Notes under the pieces: generated by a model
Told to the model about the DNA's origin: nothing
Seen by the model: the letters and a program-made list of their open reading frames with translations, nothing else
Database searches by the model: none
Shown here: piece by piece, positions 19,225 through 28,052 of the stretch
Layout: every line of letters starts with the position of its first letter
Position numbering within the stretch: position 1 is the first letter of the stretch
Position numbers and translations under genes: made by a program
NCBI GenBank assembly: GCA_963169355.1
Contig: CAUJCR010000002.1
Span: forward strand, 62,001-126,000
Reading direction: 5' to 3'
DNA length: 64,000 nucleotides
From: Bacteroidota bacterium
GTDB lineage: Bacteria > Bacteroidota > Bacteroidia > B-17B0 > Aurantibacillaceae

Positions 19225-20157
19225 TTACTTTTTCATAGCTAACAGTTGTTCTTCTAGAAATTTAATGCCTTCTACAAAACTATGAGGATGGTAGCCCAAT
19301 TCGTTTTTAGCTTTATCAATTATAAAACCTGTAATTGGCGGTCGTTTTGCGGGTTGTTTGATGTCTTCCGATTTTGAGGGTTTAATTAATGATTTATCTA
19401 ATTGATAATAATCGGCTACTAAATGAGCAATTTCTAAAATACTTAAAAAATCTTTTCCCGAAATATTATAAATACCTGTTGCCCTTTTTTGAGCTATTAA
19501 AATACAGCCATCTGCTAAGTCCTCGGCAAGTGTTGGTGTACGAAATTGATCATCTACCACATTAATTGTTTTACCTTGTTCTAAATTTTGTTTTACCCAC
19601 AAAACAATATTGCTTCTACTCATATTATCTACAATACCATAAACCAATACAGTTCGAGCAATAGCCCAATCTAACGACGATGCCATTACAATTTTTTCGG
19701 CTTCTAATTTTGTTTCGGCATAATAACTTAAGGGATTTGGCTTTTCGGTTTCATCAATTGGACCATGAGTGCCATCAAAAATAAAATCGGTAGATAGATG
19801 AATAAAATGAGGTTTGTAGTTGGGGTGTTGTTTTACTAATTTTTCTAAAACCTCTACCTGATTTTTTACCGCTTTGGTATTTAATAAATAAGCCGATTCT
19901 TTATCTGTTTCACAAGCATCTACATTTGTCATTGCTGCCGTATTAATAACCACATCTGGCAAATAGGCAGAAAACACTGCCTCTACATTATTATAATCGG
20001 CAATATTTAATTCGGCGTACTCATAGCCATTTTTATTTACTAAACGATTCTCGCCTCTAGCAGTTGCAATACAGGTTATGCCTGTATGTTGAATGAGTTT
20101 ATATACCAGTTTTTGTCCCAACAAACCATTAGAACCTGTAATTAAAATTTTTTGCAT
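19225..20157 (-). CDS. NAD(P)-dependent sugar-nucleotide reductase, RfbD-like
   Basis: Extended short-chain dehydrogenase of the dTDP-4-dehydrorhamnose reductase (RmlD) family. It has the Rossmann glycine motif GSNGLLGQKL (residues 7-16), the NTAAMTNVDACE segment characteristic of RmlD, the catalytic YYAETKLEAEK (YxxxK), and the C-terminal ISGKDFLSILE region. The length, 310 aa, is close to RmlD. No rfbA, rfbB or rfbC genes are nearby, so whether it makes rhamnose is unproven; many Bacteroidota RmlD-like reductases stand alone. The ATG sits 4 nt after a -7 box. Confidence 0.85.
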   Translation of the reverse strand: MQKILITGSNGLLGQKLVYKLIQHTGITCIATARGENRLVNKNGYEYAELNIADYNNVEAVFSAYLPDVVINTAAMTNVDACETDKESAYLLNTKAVKNQVEVLEKLVKQHPNYKPHFIHLSTDFIFDGTHGPIDETEKPNPLSYYAETKLEAEKIVMASSLDWAIARTVLVYGIVDNMSRSNIVLWVKQNLEQGKTINVVDDQFRTPTLAEDLADGCILIAQKRATGIYNISGKDFLSILEIAHLVADYYQLDKSLIKPSKSEDIKQPAKRPPITGFIIDKAKNELGYHPHSFVEGIKFLEEQLLAMKK

Positions 20158-20161
20158 AGTC

Positions 20162-20169
20162 CAAATTTA
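20162..20169 (-). promoter_or_regulatory. -7 promoter box, leaderless arrangement (RfbD-like gene)
   Basis: Minus-strand TAAATTTG followed by GACT and then the ATG, a four-base gap identical to that at 2488 and 41115. It predicts an mRNA that begins at or next to the start codon. Confidence 0.6.
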
Positions 20170-20220
20170 AAGAAATAAATAAGGCTAAAAATACATTTTA
20201 AATTTTTTAAGTAAAACAAT

Positions 20221-20475
20221 ACTTTCGGGTTAGTGTTCTGAACTTTTGTTTCTTTTGCTTCAAGGCAAAAGAAATGAAGATGTTTTTACTCTTCCTAACT
20301 TTTCTTTGCTTCTCCAAAGAAAAGTAACAAAAGAAAAGAGCTCACAAAAGCCAACAGAAAGTTTCATTTGTCGCACGAGCCTGCGCTTGCAAGCCATAAA
20401 ACTTTCAGTTCGCACCTTTCGTGGACGTCCACCCACTCAAAAGCCTGTTCGTATGTTTGTTGTATGTTTTTTTTG
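20221..20475. repeat. Non-coding hairpin-rich element, possibly a dispersed repeat
   Basis: The 429-nt gap between the RfbD-like gene and the S74 protein holds two strong inverted repeats close together: a 10-bp stem (20249-20258 with 20265-20274, loop TTCAAG) and an 11-bp stem (20298-20308 with 20315-20325, loop CTTCTC). Both are T-rich on one arm and A-rich on the other. The 108-aa ORF over it has the low-complexity LLLQRKVTKEKSS composition that I recall from spurious ORFs over repeats in Bacteroidota. No copy number can be judged from this window. Confidence 0.45.
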
Positions 20476-20530
20476 CATCAAGCTATTACGGTTAGCACAA
20501 GGCATTTGTAATGCTGTGGCTATAAAAACA

Positions 20531-20562
20531 AAAAAACCGCAGCTATTCACTGCGGTTTTTTT
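20531..20562. terminator. Bidirectional terminator
   Basis: AAAAAACCGCAG / CTGCGGTTTTTT with a 7-nt loop. It lies 25 nt beyond the stop of the S74-domain gene (minus strand) and has T runs in both directions. Confidence 0.9.
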
Positions 20563-20586
20563 ATTGGGGTAAATAGTAAACGTTGT

Positions 20587-23500
20587 TTACTCTCTTACCA
20601 TTTTTTTACTATCCACTACTTGGCCATCGGCTACTAAGGTGTAATGATACATACCACTTGATAAATCGGCAGCAAATACATTTACCTTGCCTTTGCCTCT
20701 TGTTTTAATATCTACAGTTTGTATAATTTGCCCTGCGCTGTTATAAAATAATAGTTGCGCTTTGCCCACACTACTTGGTACATTGTAAGTAATGGTTGTT
20801 TGCTCGGCAAACGGATTAGGTACATTTTGATTTAATACAATAGCATCTTTATCGCTCAACTCTACATCCATTTGATTTAATACAGATGTGCTTGCGTTAT
20901 TAGCTGTTTTAGCACTATTGTTAGTACAACAAGTAGCAATAGCGTTTTCTAACGCTGTTAAGCGAGCATCTTGTATGCTATCTTTGTTACTTAATTGATT
21001 GGTTAAACTATCAATTTTATGTTGTTGCTCTTGTATTGCTTTAATTAATAAGGCAATAAAAGCATTATAATTTACTGTTTTAAATGATTTTGCTGGATAA
21101 ATAACTGTGCCTGACGAATCAACCATTGCGGGTTTATAATTATTAGAAACTAACTCTGGCAACACACCTTCAACTTGTTGTGCTATTACGCCATATTGTT
21201 TTTGGCTAGGAAATTTCATACCATTAACATTAGTAGTATCGTAATAAAATGTTTTTGCTTCAATTTGTTGCAATATTTCTGATGCATTTGTAATACTATC
21301 TATATTTGTTTTTAAATTGGCATCAGAAGTGATAACTGGTGCACCATAAACAGTTAACGCTCCATTAACATTTACCTTTCCCTCAAAATAACCTGCATAA
21401 TCTGTTGTACTTGGTGATGGATTCCATCCATAAACTCCAATAGCATAATTATATGGAAACAATGTAGGTAATGTAAATTGTGCGCCATTTATATCTCCCA
21501 TCACTCCTATTCGAGTTTGGCTATTTTCAGCACTAAACCAGCCTCCAATTGTTAATCCTGAAGAATTTCCTGTATTTGAAACTGCTCTGCCTCTCATGGC
21601 AAAATTTTGGGGTGCTCGTGATGCCTCTGCATATACACCTACATTTCGTTGATTTGAATTACTTGAACTTATAGCGTTTGCTGTACTATAAACACCATAA
21701 TTATTGGTTGCATTACTTGCATTTGTTGCTACACCAATGTTATTCTTATTTAAAGCATTAACGTCTGAACTCATCCCAATTGATAGTCCAGAATAATTTG
21801 AATTATTTGCCAAATTTGTTTGGGTTATTTTTACAGCAGTAACTGCATTTGGATTATTTGATGTTAAGGGTGATATTACATCTAAATTTGCTGTAGGAGA
21901 ACATGTTGTTCCTATCCCTACATAATTCGTTCCCCAAGGGTTTGTAGCTGATGGCCCTTTAAATCGATAATTAAAATTATTAGTAAGTATTTCATAATCA
22001 TCGGTTAATGGTTTTTTAATACTATCGCTGCAATAATTACCCACATCAGCACCGCCACCTGCTCCGTTTCTTATGAGCACTACATTGCCTAAGCTATCTA
22101 CCGTAAGTACTTTATCTACATCTATGCCTACTAGCTTAGCTACGCTATCGCTTACTATTTTACTATTACTAGTTAAATCTCTAAATCTTAAACCCGATGC
22201 TCCTGTACTGCCTAAATAAGAACCTGTAACATTGGTATTAGCCGCAGCATTATAGCCATTCATAATAGAATTAATTTCGATGGTATTACCCGGATTAATT
22301 GTACCCACTGGTGTTAAACTTTCAAAATCACCAAAGCCAGTGCGAGGGTCGTTTACACCCAAACTGGTGTTATGAAAAGGCACATAGCGTACAAACTCTA
22401 ATCCATTTTGTGTACTCATAGCACCTGGTCCTGGAAATGGCTGACCTGCCGCTGGCGAGGTAAATATAATTCGTAATTTATCGGGAGCTATGTTAAACCC
22501 TGGCAATACATTAGTATAGTTATCTCCAAAAGATATAACCGCATCTTGCCTATCGCCAAGTACACCATTCTCGTTTTTTAAACCTATGTACATGTTATCG
22601 GTGCCTTGCGATATAAATGTTCCTACATCCATCCAAGAGCGCCATCCATCGGTAGTAGTTGGGTTTAATACTGAGCCTGTGTTATATCCTAAATGCAATA
22701 AAGCTAATGGGCGAGTTACAGGTGTTGCTGGGTTATGACTAATGGCTACACGGGTAATATTATTTGGTACATTACCAGGATTTGAAATACCTGGAGCACC
22801 AATTTGTGTAATTATTACCCTTTCTCTATTATTTGTAAATAATTTAAGATTCCTATTTTCCTTTTGAACTAACTCTGCATTTCCTATGCTAGTAATTCCT
22901 AAATGTAATCCATCATTTTGAGATTGACCTGTCCCATTAGTATTACTAATTTGTATATATGCTTCATTAGTAGCGTTATTGTTTATATGAAGCATATTCT
23001 GTGCTGGAGCATTATCGTAAAACACTGGTCCAATTCCTACATGACCATCTCCATCCATTCTCATTACCTCTCTACCATAATCTGTATTAGAAAAACCATC
23101 GTTTATTATCGAATTAAGTGGAGAATGGAATATGAAACTTAAGCCAGTTGTTATTGGGCTTATTCCATTTTGAGACACACTATTGTCTCCCCAAGTTATT
23201 ACCGCATCTTGATAATCGGTCGGTAGATTAGTTACCACAGAAGTACGACCTGTTTGGTCATTAGGATTTTTTTGTCTTAACCCTACATAAAAATTGTCAG
23301 TCCAAGCCATATACATTGTACCAATATCTTGCCAACTTCTATATCCTAGAGGAGAAACTCCACTAGCCATTGAAGGTGAATCATATCCTAAGTGCAATAA
23401 ACAAAATGGTTTTTGAATCGGATTACTCCCATCTCTACTTATTCCTATTCTAGTAAGATTTGTATTCCAAAGAGGATTGGTTAAACTTGAAGAATATGGT

Positions 23501-23778
23501 TGTAAATTTGCACCAAATGGGAGATGAGTAACAGTTATCCTATTAGCGCCATTAGTTTGCATGAAAATGGGGCTATTCCACATTGTACCAAAGATATTGT
23601 TATTACCAGCTGAACCTCCTGGAAGATTACCACCACGATACCAAGCTTTTTCTACCATATTTTGAACTGCAAAAATATATGGAAGTGTATTTGCTGGTGG
23701 TGCACTACCAGTTGGAGTTTGTTGGGCAACGACATTAAAACCAATTGTCATTAAACCTAAATAAATTTTTATTCTCAT
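20587..23778 (-). CDS. Secreted fibre-like protein with peptidase S74 chaperone domain and T9SS type A sorting domain
   Basis: A 1,063-aa surface or secreted protein. The signal peptide (MRIKIYLGLMTIGFNVVAQ) precedes an about 800-residue Gly/Asn/Thr-rich stalk without clear enzymatic motifs. From Ser818 comes an intramolecular-chaperone (endosialidase-type, S74) domain with the signature SDANLKTNI and the QYGVIAQQVEGVLPELV core. After a short coiled coil (KAIQEQQHKIDSLTNQL to LENAI), the last 80 residues are a T9SS sorting domain (QNVPNPFAEQTTI to KKMVRE). S74 domains trimerise phage fibres and cleave themselves off. It lies 15 nt downstream of the type B T9SS protein, probably as one operon. 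Confidence 0.88.
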   Translation of the reverse strand: MRIKIYLGLMTIGFNVVAQQTPTGSAPPANTLPYIFAVQNMVEKAWYRGGNLPGGSAGNNNIFGTMWNSPIFMQTNGANRITVTHLPFGANLQPYSSSLTNPLWNTNLTRIGISRDGSNPIQKPFCLLHLGYDSPSMASGVSPLGYRSWQDIGTMYMAWTDNFYVGLRQKNPNDQTGRTSVVTNLPTDYQDAVITWGDNSVSQNGISPITTGLSFIFHSPLNSIINDGFSNTDYGREVMRMDGDGHVGIGPVFYDNAPAQNMLHINNNATNEAYIQISNTNGTGQSQNDGLHLGITSIGNAELVQKENRNLKLFTNNRERVIITQIGAPGISNPGNVPNNITRVAISHNPATPVTRPLALLHLGYNTGSVLNPTTTDGWRSWMDVGTFISQGTDNMYIGLKNENGVLGDRQDAVISFGDNYTNVLPGFNIAPDKLRIIFTSPAAGQPFPGPGAMSTQNGLEFVRYVPFHNTSLGVNDPRTGFGDFESLTPVGTINPGNTIEINSIMNGYNAAANTNVTGSYLGSTGASGLRFRDLTSNSKIVSDSVAKLVGIDVDKVLTVDSLGNVVLIRNGAGGGADVGNYCSDSIKKPLTDDYEILTNNFNYRFKGPSATNPWGTNYVGIGTTCSPTANLDVISPLTSNNPNAVTAVKITQTNLANNSNYSGLSIGMSSDVNALNKNNIGVATNASNATNNYGVYSTANAISSSNSNQRNVGVYAEASRAPQNFAMRGRAVSNTGNSSGLTIGGWFSAENSQTRIGVMGDINGAQFTLPTLFPYNYAIGVYGWNPSPSTTDYAGYFEGKVNVNGALTVYGAPVITSDANLKTNIDSITNASEILQQIEAKTFYYDTTNVNGMKFPSQKQYGVIAQQVEGVLPELVSNNYKPAMVDSSGTVIYPAKSFKTVNYNAFIALLIKAIQEQQHKIDSLTNQLSNKDSIQDARLTALENAIATCCTNNSAKTANNASTSVLNQMDVELSDKDAIVLNQNVPNPFAEQTTITYNVPSSVGKAQLLFYNSAGQIIQTVDIKTRGKGKVNVFAADLSSGMYHYTLVADGQVVDSKKMVRE

Positions 23779-23793
23779 AAGTTAATTGTATAA

Positions 23794-24795
23794 TTACCTT
23801 ATTAGTTGAATAAATCCTTTGTATATTTTTTTATCTATATTAGTAGAAGCTGTAATGATGTAAAAATAAGCACCATCATTACATGGTTCACCGCTTGTGG
23901 CATGAGCATCCCATTTTATAACAGGATTATCTGTTTCATAAACTTTATTGCCCCAACGGTTATATATTACACTGTGAGCCTTTTCGAATACACTTAAATC
24001 AACATGCCAAATATCATTTACACCATCGTTATTAGGTGAAAAAATATTTGGAAAAACAGGATCTTTAAAGGGTAATTCTTTTATTGATATATCATCTATG
24101 AAAATATAATCTAACACATAAGCAAGTCCGCCCCAATATGAAGTATCACAATTACTCATCGTAAATTTTGTATGTACACTATCAGCGAAACACCCAATAA
24201 CTGCGTAATTTTCATTACCATTTGCTTTGTATTGCATAGTTATTTTTTGCCATCCTAACGAGTCTGTAATATAATTACTAGTATCATTAAGCGCATCTGG
24301 AACCAAATTGGTTAACCAAAGGGCATTTGTATCTTTATATCTTTGGTTAAAAAATTTAACGCCAATTTCGCTTATACTACAAAAACTATTTTTAGATGAA
24401 ACAAACATATCTATTTCATAAGTAACACCTTTTACTAAAGGTTGGCTTAGTTTGTTTTGAATATACTCACGATAGTTTCTAACAAAAACATCACCCACAT
24501 AAAAGGCAGCCATATTCATTCCTGTTTTAGGATATTGATACCCTAATCCTACATTTGGAGGCTCATATGGGCCTAGTACGCCATTTGGGCACCATAAATC
24601 ACTACTACTTCTTATGGGATTACTCCATCCTTTACAACCACACCACTCAAAAACATCAAATCCTAAATTAGGAATAGTACCATAGCAAGAATCAATTTGT
24701 TCAAAGCTACCATTAGTAATGTATTCTGTTTGTGCGTTTACCTTACAGCAAAGCATTACAAGTATATATAAAAAAATATATAAAGGTTTATTCAA
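23794..24795 (-). CDS. T9SS type B (gliding-motility-associated C-terminal) protein
   Basis: A 333-aa secreted protein. The signal peptide (MNKPLYIFLYILVMLCCKVNAQ) is followed by an about 220-residue N-terminal domain beginning EYITNGSFEQIDSC, a jelly-roll pattern common in carbohydrate- or cell-surface-binding modules. The C-terminal 85 residues are the gliding-associated/T9SS-B domain: FPNIFSPNNDGVNDIW, VIYNRWGNKVYE, and the closing YKGFIQLIR. The start is TTG at 24795, chosen because the signal peptide begins there. It is upstream of the S74 protein on the same strand. The ligand is unknown. Confidence 0.87.
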   Translation of the reverse strand: MNKPLYIFLYILVMLCCKVNAQTEYITNGSFEQIDSCYGTIPNLGFDVFEWCGCKGWSNPIRSSSDLWCPNGVLGPYEPPNVGLGYQYPKTGMNMAAFYVGDVFVRNYREYIQNKLSQPLVKGVTYEIDMFVSSKNSFCSISEIGVKFFNQRYKDTNALWLTNLVPDALNDTSNYITDSLGWQKITMQYKANGNENYAVIGCFADSVHTKFTMSNCDTSYWGGLAYVLDYIFIDDISIKELPFKDPVFPNIFSPNNDGVNDIWHVDLSVFEKAHSVIYNRWGNKVYETDNPVIKWDAHATSGEPCNDGAYFYIITASTNIDKKIYKGFIQLIR

Positions 24796-25218
24796 TTAAA
24801 TAAGTTGGTTAAAGTAATTTTTTTTAAAAAGTAAGTTATTAAAATAAATGAGTATTGGCATTTTATTTTAAAAAGACTTACCTTTTATTTGTTTTGGAAC
24901 AAGTAAGCTAAACTTAGCTTACAAAATCCTATACTGTTATTTGGCATGGGCATAAAAGTATAAAGTTTATTTTTACATTACAGGAGGTTCCCTACCTCCT
25001 TTCTTATATAATGGCTTAATGCGCTGCAACCCGCATGGCTGTATATATATATATATACGAGTGCTGGTATGTAGTATTAAGTTTCATAATAGCTAAGTTA
25101 TTACAATTTTTTTATTTTACAAATTTTTAACTATTTATTTTTTTTAAATAAGTGCAATACTATTCCGGGTACTGCTATGGCATTTTAAAATGTTGCCTCG
25201 TACATAAACTATTATTCC
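24796..25218. other. 423-nt intergenic region with small hairpins and a TA repeat
   Basis: No ORF of note. It holds GTAAGCTA-AACT-TAGCTTAC (24903-24922), AGGAGGT-TCCCT-ACCTCCT (24982-25000), a run of TA dinucleotides (about 25039-25057) and the palindrome CATTTTAAAATG (25181-25192). It is the 3' side of the histidine kinase gene and the 5' side of the T9SS-B gene. No clean TAnnTTTG box was found. Confidence 0.5.
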
Positions 25219-26163
25219 TCAATTAAAAGTAATTCGATAAATAGTTCCTTTATTTTCTTGAGATTCAACTTCTATCTTTCCGTCAATCTGATCGGATAGG
25301 GATTTTACTAAATCTAGCCCAATTGAATTACCATAGGGTTTATGAAACTTAGAAACATCATAACCTTTGCCGTTATCCGAATACACTAGTAAATACTTAC
25401 CGTTATCTGCTTTGGTGTAACTAAGACTAATTTCTCCTGATGAAGTTGTTGTGAATGCATGTTTTATAGTATTTGAAACTAATTCATTAATAATAATTCC
25501 CAAAGGAACCATCTTATCTATTGATAAAAACACCTCGATAATATTTGTTGTATATGTAATGGTTACTTGACGATACAAAAGATGATGCATCAAATCATTA
25601 AGATAGTGTGAAAGATTAATAGTAGATAAATTAGAGGATTTATATAAATTCTCATGAACCAAAGCCATTGCTTGAATACGATTTTCGCAATCATTAAAAA
25701 TTTCGCGTTCATAGGTTCCTTTTAACTTATCCGATTGCAAATGAATTAAACTAATTACGATTTGTAAATTGTTTTTTACACGATGGTGTAATTCTTTTAA
25801 CATCACTTCTTTCTCTTCTTTACTCATTAATGTCTTTCTAAGTTCGTTAATTGTAGAAACTCCAGAAAGCACTACGAGATAAACAAAAACAGCACCCATA
25901 AAGAAAATAACTCCTATTAGAGTTTCGTAATATTCATTTAGCTTAAAAAAATAACCAACAATAACCAACAAATAACCTAAGAAAAAAACAACCATAAAAA
26001 CCAAAAGTAATCTCCAACGACCAAAATGACGATTTCCTTTTATAATACGAAGCAAGCCCTTTGTTTTGAATATTGCCAACAACATGGCAAGAGCTCCAAG
26101 TAAAATAAGACCCGTAGTAATAATAGCGGTATTAAAAAGTGATATAATATATGATTGCAACAT
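25219..26163 (-). CDS. Membrane sensor histidine kinase, HisKA_2 family
   Basis: A 314-aa kinase with about four N-terminal membrane helices (residues 8-31, 50-72, 82-102) and no recognised extracellular sensor domain. The HisKA_2 dimerisation domain carries MLKELHHRVKNNLQIVISL (phosphoacceptor His127). The HATPase domain has VPLGIIINELVSNTIKHAF (N box), VYSDNGKGYD (G1) and SIGLDLVKSLSDQI (G2). No response regulator is adjacent, as is usual for this family in Bacteroidota, so the partner is unknown. Confidence 0.9.
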   Translation of the reverse strand: MLQSYIISLFNTAIITTGLILLGALAMLLAIFKTKGLLRIIKGNRHFGRWRLLLVFMVVFFLGYLLVIVGYFFKLNEYYETLIGVIFFMGAVFVYLVVLSGVSTINELRKTLMSKEEKEVMLKELHHRVKNNLQIVISLIHLQSDKLKGTYEREIFNDCENRIQAMALVHENLYKSSNLSTINLSHYLNDLMHHLLYRQVTITYTTNIIEVFLSIDKMVPLGIIINELVSNTIKHAFTTTSSGEISLSYTKADNGKYLLVYSDNGKGYDVSKFHKPYGNSIGLDLVKSLSDQIDGKIEVESQENKGTIYRITFN

Positions 26164-26454
26164 GTAGTTTAAATTTTATTCTAAGAAATTTAAAAATACT
26201 ACAAAATAAAAATACAAAATAAAAATGAGTTTTAAGCCTTAAATACAAATTACGCATTAATACTTCTCTTAATAATCGGATTGTGCGTTATATATTCATC
26301 TTCAAAACCTAAATTAATTAACAACTTTGGCTTTTATTTTAAAGTAAAAGAAAACAAGAACTATCTTTTAATTCTTTAACATCTAGTATTTTGATACCAT
26401 GCTTTAATTTCGGATATTGAGAGTTAATTCATCTATACTTTACATTATATAATA

Positions 26455-27267
26455 ATGGCTACAACAGATATTTCAAAAAAAATAAAATTAAGACGGATAA
26501 CATTAGAAGATTATGCGCAAATAACAGCCTTACAACTACTTTGTTTTCCTGGCATGAAACCATGGTCTGAAGGACAATTCAAAAATTTAATCTCTCATTT
26601 TTCGGAAGGACAGGTTTGCGTGCAATATGGGAAAAAGATAATTGCTTCTTCATGCAGCTTAATTATAAACTTTGATGATTATAGCGAAGAATCGCCTTGG
26701 AGTGAACTTACCGATAGCGGAAATATTAGCAATCATGATCGATATGGAGATACACTTTATGGTATTGAAATGATGGTAAATCCTGAATTTAGAGGAATGA
26801 AACTATCTCGTCGGTTATATGATGCAAGAAAAGAATTAGCCAAAAAGCATAATTTAAAACGTATTATTATTGGAGGAAGGTTACCCAGCTATTCTAAATA
26901 CGCTCATAAATTATCGATAGAAGATTTTGTGGAGAAAGTAATTAATAAAAGTATTTATGATACCGTATTAACAGCTCAGCTATCTAATGGATTTTCATTA
27001 AGACGGATATTGCCAAATTATTTACCCAATGATAAAGAGTCTTGCGGTTATGCAACCTTACTCGAATGGCGAAATTATAACTATAGCTCCAAAAAGGAGC
27101 AAGCAACACCTAATGCTCATTACACCAGAGTAAGCGCTGTGCAATATCAAATGCGGGCTATAAATTCATTTAATGATTTTGCAAGGCAAGTAGAGTTTTT
27201 TGTAGATACATCTTCCGATTACAGAAGCGACAATGAATTATTACCTGAGAAGATTACCCTCCAATAA
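26455..27267 (+). CDS. GNAT acetyltransferase half of a broken GNAT-nitrilase protein
   Basis: The 270-aa product starts with a GNAT N-acetyltransferase domain (LRRITLEDYAQITALQ, then the acetyl-CoA loop NPEFRGMKLSRRLY near residue 110). It ends in the first strand of a carbon-nitrogen hydrolase domain, up to LLPEKITLQ, where Glu265 would be the nitrilase catalytic glutamate. It is cut by a TAA at 27265. The reading frame continues after it without shift into the rest of the nitrilase. Complete homologues are single bifunctional proteins of about 510 aa. Confidence 0.8.
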   Translation: MATTDISKKIKLRRITLEDYAQITALQLLCFPGMKPWSEGQFKNLISHFSEGQVCVQYGKKIIASSCSLIINFDDYSEESPWSELTDSGNISNHDRYGDTLYGIEMMVNPEFRGMKLSRRLYDARKELAKKHNLKRIIIGGRLPSYSKYAHKLSIEDFVEKVINKSIYDTVLTAQLSNGFSLRRILPNYLPNDKESCGYATLLEWRNYNYSSKKEQATPNAHYTRVSAVQYQMRAINSFNDFARQVEFFVDTSSDYRSDNELLPEKITLQ

Positions 27268-27342
27268 TTATCATTTTTACCCGAAAAACGCCCAGGTTTA
27301 GCCATTCGTCAATTAAGTCAGTTTACTGAGCAATACATAGAA

Positions 27343-28002
27343 TTGTTTACCAGCTTGGCTATTAAATACAACATTAATATTATTGGAGGTTCGCACTTTA
27401 CTGTAGAAGATGATAAATTATATAATATCTCCTATTTATTTAGGCGAGATGGCACTTATGATAAACAATACAAAATTCATATTACACCCTCTGAAAAAAA
27501 ATGGTGGGGAGTTGAAAATGGTGATAAAATAAAAATATTTAATACTGATAAAGGTAAAATTGCCATCTTAATATGTTATGATGTTGAGTTTCCAGAGTTA
27601 TCGCGTATTGCCGTAAGTAAAGGTGCTAAAATTATTTTTGTGCCGTCCAATACAGATGATAGAAGAGGTTACTTGCGTGTAAGATATTGCGCCCAGGCAA
27701 GAGCCATTGAAAACCAAGTTTATGTTATAGTAACAGGCTGTGTAGGCAATTTACCTGAAGTAGCTAACCTAGATGTTCATTATTCACAAGCCGCCATATT
27801 TACACCTTCGGATGTTGAATTTCATAGAGAAGCAATTGCTTCTGAGGCAACACCAAATACCGAAACCATGATATACCAAGACCTTGATATGAATTTATTA
27901 AAACGTAATAGAGAAATGGGTTCTGTACAAACATGGAATGATAGAAAACAAGGCTTCTACAAATTAAGTTATACTGAAGACGGAAAAGAAATGATCGTAT
28001 AA
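27343..28002 (+). CDS. Carbon-nitrogen hydrolase half of the broken GNAT-nitrilase protein
   Basis: The 219-aa ORF carries the remaining nitrilase-superfamily landmarks: the catalytic Lys in [11 protein letters not shown] (Lys44 of the ORF) and the nucleophile Cys78 in [12 protein letters not shown]. The end, [14 protein letters not shown], is typical of the bifunctional family. The N-terminal strand with the Glu lies before the stop in the preceding ORF. Nitrilases hydrolyse amides or nitriles; the substrate here is unknown. The ATG at 27343 is probably internal to the ancestral gene and not a genuine start. Confidence 0.7.
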   Translation: MFTSLAIKYNINIIGGSHFTVEDDKLYNISYLFRRDGTYDKQYKIHITPSEKKWWGVENGDKIKIFNTDKGKIAILICYDVEFPELSRIAVSKGAKIIFVPSNTDDRRGYLRVRYCAQARAIENQVYVIVTGCVGNLPEVANLDVHYSQAAIFTPSDVEFHREAIASEATPNTETMIYQDLDMNLLKRNREMGSVQTWNDRKQGFYKLSYTEDGKEMIV

Positions 28003-28004
28003 AG

Positions 28005-28033
28005 AAAGCTGCCCTTTATGAGGCAGCTTTTTT
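28005..28033. terminator. Bidirectional terminator between convergent genes
   Basis: AAAGCTGCC / GGCAGCTTT with an 8-nt loop, followed by TTT on the plus strand and preceded by AAAG, giving T-rich tails in both directions. It lies directly after the nitrilase stop and just past the end of the 1,531-aa gene. Confidence 0.88.
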
Positions 28034-28052
28034 AAAATTATACTATACAAGG

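Larger units (their letters stand above)
26455..28002 (+). pseudogene. Bifunctional GNAT / carbon-nitrogen hydrolase gene interrupted by one in-frame stop
   Basis: Read straight through, 26455-28002 is one open frame of 516 codons broken only by TAA at 27265-27267. The 25 codons between that stop and the next ATG read [19 protein letters not shown] and so on, conserved-looking nitrilase sequence, so they are coding remnants and not a spacer. A CAA-TTA-TTA to CAA-TAA-TTA change would explain it. Nonsense mutation, sequencing error and readthrough are all possible. The stop separates the catalytic Glu from the Lys and Cys, so neither piece alone can be an active nitrilase. Confidence 0.75.

Noticed and set aside
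20246-20572. 108-aa plus-strand ORF in the gap before the S74 gene
   Set aside because: Low-complexity translation across two inverted repeats and a terminator; treated as repeat, not gene.
24982-25000. AGGAGGT/ACCTCCT hairpin as terminator of the histidine kinase gene
   Set aside because: No T run on the minus strand and over 200 nt from the stop; listed only as a hairpin in the intergenic entry.
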